Source: Flammeovirgaceae bacterium UBA7330 (GTDB lineage Bacteria; Bacteroidota; Bacteroidia; Cytophagales; Cyclobacteriaceae). Taken from it: a DNA stretch of 64,000 nucleotides. The stretch spans positions 372,001 through 436,000 of the forward strand of contig DKPQ01000017.1 of the NCBI GenBank assembly GCA_002471275.1, given 5' to 3'. Positions 61,198 to 64,000 of the stretch are shown one piece after another (positions within the stretch are counted from its first letter, which is position 1; each line of letters opens with the position of its first letter). The notes beneath the pieces were generated by a model that had not been told where the DNA came from, made no database searches, and was given only the letters and a program-made list of their open reading frames with translations. The position numbers and the translations under genes were made by a program.

Positions 61198-61710
61198 TTA
61201 CTTTTCTTCATTTTTTTTCTTATCTGGTTGAGCTAAAAAATCTGAAAATATGAAAGCAACCTTTATCAAATCCCAAATGGCTACTATTGAAAGTATAAAG
61301 ATTGATAATAAGATTGAATGCTTTATTTCCATTACATAGTACCAATCGCAAGCTATTCTTTCTATCAAGGTATTAGATAGTGCAAAAGCTATAGTTGATA
61401 TTAGCCCAACTATAACAAAGTTTATATCATCTCTTATTTCTGAATGAACATTTACTAAAATCTGAATTTTATTAGAAATATCTGTTTCTGTTGAATATGT
61501 GATTTTTATTTTGTGTTTAACTCGATCAAAGATTGATGTTATATAGGTGTATATAGTAATCGCAAAACCTATAAATACACTGAGAAATGTGAAAAGAAAT
61601 TCTGTTTCAACGAAGAAATCGTAATCAATAAGTTCATAATGAATCGTAGTAAAGGAGAAAAGAAAAACAACAATGAATACTATTAATAGCTTAACTATTT
61701 TCATCTTCAT
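61198..61710 (-). CDS. Hypothetical protein with four membrane helices
   Basis: 170 aa. Helices at about 5-22, 37-58, 96-114 and 130-152, with a cytoplasmic or periplasmic loop of about 35 residues between helix two and three (IKITYSTETDISNKIQILVNVHSEIR) and a charged tail (QPDKKKNEEK). It overlaps the upstream gene's end by 20 bp, so they are translated as a pair. Strongly AT-rich. Small four-helix proteins like this act as membrane effectors in several phage-defence systems, but no specific similarity is claimed. Confidence 0.65.
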   Translation of the reverse strand: MKMKIVKLLIVFIVVFLFSFTTIHYELIDYDFFVETEFLFTFLSVFIGFAITIYTYITSIFDRVKHKIKITYSTETDISNKIQILVNVHSEIRDDINFVIVGLISTIAFALSNTLIERIACDWYYVMEIKHSILLSIFILSIVAIWDLIKVAFIFSDFLAQPDKKKNEEK

Positions 61711-62530
61711 TTAACTTATCAATTTCTTCAAAAGTTGTTTCTAAACTTTCTTCATTTTCCATTTCAATATCATTAATAGGCTTGGATACAATTGTAGTTA
61801 TATTTTTTGCAACCTGTTTGATACCATCAATAACACCATGAACTATAAAATTTCCAGCACCACTAGCCAACCTCTTAATATGATCTCCAAAGTTTTCTTT
61901 ATTAAATTTTAGCCCTTCAAATTTATTTTCGAGGAATATCTTAAACTTTCTGAAGTTGGTTTCTTCATGAACTTCCTTAACTATTCTGTCTGCTTCATTT
62001 GCTCCACCAAAGAAATTGGGAGGTTTATAATCAAACTCAATATCTTCAACCATATCAAATTTTGATACTTTGCTCCAGAACTCTCTATTGTCTGAGATCT
62101 CACCAAGTGAAGCAGTAATGCTAGCTTGCGCTAATCCAATGTTTAGATATTTTTCAACTTTATTTTGGACGGTCTCTATTTGCTGAAACGCAGTAGTATT
62201 TTTTTCAATTAAAACTATTTGCCTTTTAATGTGAAAAACAAGGTGAACAAAAGGATACTTAATATCAGTGGTCCTTTCTATATGGTCAGCCTCCGCTAAT
62301 GGCTTTTCATATTCTTGTTTCTTGGCTAAGTGACATATAATGATTTTGTCATTAATTCTCTTATGAAAATAAATAAATAATTCAGCTCCATAGTCTGTAA
62401 ATTGAGCTCTATGATTTTCTTCTAATTGAGTAAAAATATTTAAATAGTGTTCCTCTTTTGATCTATTATCAAAGAGATTAATTTGAGGTGCTTTATTCAA
62501 AAAAACCCTATAGGCATAATAAGTTGACAT
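61691..62530 (-). CDS. Hypothetical cytosolic partner of the membrane protein
   Basis: 279 aa, no signal peptide. N-terminal half alpha/beta (MSTYYAYRVFLNKAPQINLFDN, AQFTDYGAELFIYFHKRINDKIIICHLAKKQEYEK, YPFVHLVFHIKRQIVLIEKN); middle with FDYKPPNFFGGANEADRIVKEVHEE; C-terminal part with a hydrophobic stretch GNFIVHGVIDGIKQVAKNITTIVSKP and an acidic tail. It could be a sensor or nucleic-acid-binding protein. Very AT-rich. Family not recognised. Confidence 0.65.
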   Translation of the reverse strand: MSTYYAYRVFLNKAPQINLFDNRSKEEHYLNIFTQLEENHRAQFTDYGAELFIYFHKRINDKIIICHLAKKQEYEKPLAEADHIERTTDIKYPFVHLVFHIKRQIVLIEKNTTAFQQIETVQNKVEKYLNIGLAQASITASLGEISDNREFWSKVSKFDMVEDIEFDYKPPNFFGGANEADRIVKEVHEETNFRKFKIFLENKFEGLKFNKENFGDHIKRLASGAGNFIVHGVIDGIKQVAKNITTIVSKPINDIEMENEESLETTFEEIDKLNEDENS

Positions 62531-63203
62531 TGGTCAGATGATGAGTGGGCGCTTGTGAATTTAAAGTATTTGTTGAAATATAATACATTAAGTGCAAATT
62601 ATTCACCTATCAATTCTAAGAGTATTATTTTACTTCAAGTATTTTCCGTATAGCTATTTATTCAGCTTCCCAATCACTTCCCGATACTTTTGCTTGCAGC
62701 TTATCATCTGGTATCCCGTAAAAACACCACATACCACCAAATAATTGTATTATTCTAATAAGAAAGTGCCATAGTCCCCCAGGGGTGCGTTCGGTCTCCG
62801 TTCGCACTTCCTTTACACTTCCTTTACACCTCTACGGTCAGGCATTAATTGTACTTAAGTAATATGATAGAGAAAAGCCAGCCAATTGGGATCCACTCAG
62901 GAAGCTAAGCCTCGTACTCTAAAAATGACATGTATTTTCTCTTTTTGAGAATAAAGGATTGACTAAAGCAAGACCCAACTACATCGAAACTATGTTGGGC
63001 GGACACGGAGAAGATATCAGTCTTTAAACGTATAAGAATCGCTCATGGTTGTGTGTCATATGCAGTATATGTAATTTACTCCAAATGTTTTCAAAAACAT
63101 CTGAAAATCACGCCTCATACCATTTTATGGAACAATTCTTGCTTTTAAAAATCTCAGGAGGCCTCTTCTTCAATCTTTTTATCACTTTATAAATTTTATA
63201 ACA
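62531..63203. other. Gene-free region before the intact DUF6266-like gene
   Basis: 673 bp. I see no gene. It holds an att-like 12-mer (62676-62687), an imperfect hairpin GTGCG...CGCAC (62785-62807, arms TTCGG/CCGTT only partly paired), and an 11-bp tandem repeat ACTTCCTTTAC (62806-62827). The last 60 bases before the ATG at 63204 are AT-rich and probably contain the promoter. Confidence 0.6.
62676..62687. other. att-like core, fourth copy of the mnmE end sequence
   Basis: ACTTCCCGATAC, the same as the last 12 bases of mnmE (plus-strand view) at 58921-58932, and one mismatch from 57293-57304 and 63870-63881. Here it is outside any mnmE sequence. Confidence 0.5.
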
Positions 63204-63761
63204 ATGGCAACTTTAAAAAAGAACCTGTTTTTACAGGGGGCTAGTGGTATGCTAGGCAGCCAACTAGTTTACAGAAGCATGAATGGTCAAACCATCGTAT
63301 CCTCGAGACCAGTGGGTCGTGGTAAAGGATCCGAGGCTCAGCAGAGGCAGAACATGCGTTTTAGATATGCAACTTCCTTTGCGAAGCAAGCAATCGCAAA
63401 TGAGGTACTTGGACCTATCTACGAAGCGGCAGCTGCCGGCATCACCAGGGTCAGGAATGCTTACTCGCTTGCTGTGACCGATTACCTGAGAGCACCGGAG
63501 ATTGGTGATCTTGTATTAGCAAGTGGAACAGCAGGAAGCCGGGCACTGGTAGAAGCGCATGAAGATCCTCAGCTGGCGAAAGTCGGGTTTGACATCCTCG
63601 GTGAAGATGAGCGAGTGATTTCCTCAGGGGAAGCTACTCCCACCGCCAATGGAATACAGTGGGAGTTTACACTCACACAGGATATTCCGGAGGGAGGTTC
63701 AATCCGGGTAAAGGCGTATGACCTGCCAGGTAATGTGTCAACTAAATCGTTTAAGGTATGA
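63204..63761 (+). CDS. DUF6266-like protein, intact copy
   Basis: 185 aa. LQGASGMLGSQLVYRSMNGQTIVSSRPVGRG, then SEAQQRQNMRFRYATSFAKQAIANEVLGPIYEAAAAG and RNAYSLAVTDYLRAPEIGDL match DUF6266-type proteins of Bacteroidota; the C-terminal 80 residues are a beta-rich domain (DPQLAKVGFDILGEDERVISSGEA). No signal peptide. Function unknown. A shortened relative is at 58286-58810. A terminator follows at once. Confidence 0.75.
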   Translation: MATLKKNLFLQGASGMLGSQLVYRSMNGQTIVSSRPVGRGKGSEAQQRQNMRFRYATSFAKQAIANEVLGPIYEAAAAGITRVRNAYSLAVTDYLRAPEIGDLVLASGTAGSRALVEAHEDPQLAKVGFDILGEDERVISSGEATPTANGIQWEFTLTQDIPEGGSIRVKAYDLPGNVSTKSFKV

Positions 63762-63788
63762 TGATCATCAATGCTGATTTGACTTGAG

Positions 63789-63820
63789 ACCGCTTTTCTT
63801 AATTGGGAAGCGGTTTTTTT
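63789..63820. terminator. Terminator after the intact DUF6266-like gene
   Basis: ACCGCTTTTC pairs with GGGAAGCGGT and a run of seven T follows, 28 bp after the stop. A clear intrinsic terminator. Confidence 0.8.
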
Positions 63821-63867
63821 ATGATCTGGACGATCTCGTGAGACATGGAAGTTTACTCACATTCAAC

Positions 63868-64000
63868 TTACTTCCCAATACAAAACTTACTAAAGATATT
63901 ATCCAGCAGATCATCAGTCGTGATCTCACCGGTGATCTCACCCAGGTGGAGGAGGGCGTTGCGGATGTCCATCGCCAGGAAGTCATTGGTGACGCCGGAG
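63868..64000 (-). CDS. mnmE: MnmE, C-terminal end (partial)
   Basis: The gene enters from the right window edge; only the last 44 codons are visible, including TNDFLAMDIRNALLHLGEI and ITTDDLLDNIFSKFCIGK then TAA at 63870-63868. FCIGK contains the catalytic cysteine that helps bind 5-formyl-THF. MnmE with MnmG modifies the wobble uridine of several tRNAs. This is the intact copy; the fragments at 57294 and 58919 are remnants of its 3' end. Confidence 0.93.
   Translation of the reverse strand, partial: SGVTNDFLAMDIRNALLHLGEITGEITTDDLLDNIFSKFCIGK

Noticed and set aside
62806..62827. Tandem 11-bp repeat as a possible CRISPR or iteron array
   Set aside because: Only two units without spacers, no cas or rep gene in the window.

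Overview
The window reads as a chromosomal stretch of a Bacteroidota bacterium, most likely a marine or soil member of the Cytophagia/Cytophagales. The grounds are: many secreted lipoproteins with short Bacteroidota-type signal peptides, TAnnTTTG-type -7 promoter elements, a CusA efflux pump fused to its TolC-like outer-membrane partner, a 7TM-AraC hybrid regulator, glycoside hydrolases, and several families found mainly in this phylum. No rRNA, tRNA, CRISPR array, transposase or integrase was seen.

Layout. 1-1456 is the 5' part of a PIF1-like helicase, cut by the window edge. 1.6-4.1 kb holds a secreted sialidase-like protein and a GH29 fucosidase, convergent and abutting. 4.1-7.3 kb is a run of small minus-strand genes (GNAT, ABM monooxygenase, VOC) ending in an ArsR-SRPBCC-SRPBCC operon with two palindromic operators. 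7.4-16.4 kb carries an RraA-like protein, a PhoD-type phosphatase, a Tat-exported TIM-barrel protein, two tandem outer-membrane paralogues with a duplicated promoter, a DoxX/HxlR divergent pair and a DUF4153 membrane protein. 17-22 kb has a K+/H+ antiporter, a RidA protein, a sterol desaturase-like protein and a GH10 xylanase. 22.4-26.4 kb is an arsenic resistance locus (arsM, metallophosphoesterase, arsR, arsC-type phosphatase, acr3) with three copies of one ArsR box. 28.5-34.4 kb is a Cus-type heavy-metal efflux operon next to a divergent Hsp20 gene.

34.8-43.2 kb mixes housekeeping genes (rsgA, xseA, xseB) with small accessory pieces: a DUF433/DUF5615 toxin-antitoxin pair whose toxin is frameshifted, a small-gene fragment without a normal start, and an orphan ribbon-helix-helix gene with its own operator. 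43.3-49 kb is an undescribed five-gene operon of one barrel protein and four lipoproteins, divergent from a 7TM-AraC regulator. 50.4-52.7 kb is another surface-protein trio. 53.2-56.9 kb is a sulfur/persulfide operon (MBL-rhodanese, rhodanese, universal stress protein, two YeeE/YedE-type transporters).

57.0-64.0 kb is the most unusual part. The true mnmE gene enters from the right edge. Its 3' end is repeated twice more to the left, as a 207-bp and a 54-bp fragment, and the last 12 bases of the gene recur once more in between. The SGI1 family of genomic islands uses exactly this place, the 3' end of mnmE (trmE), as its attachment site. Between these repeats lie separate modules: a 58-aa gene plus nucleotidyltransferase pair, a broken DUF6266-like gene, a DUF885 peptidase-like lipoprotein, an AT-rich pair (cytosolic protein plus four-helix membrane protein) that could be a defence system, and an intact DUF6266-like gene. 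A 58-bp promoter-like repeat links this region to the sulfur operon beside it.
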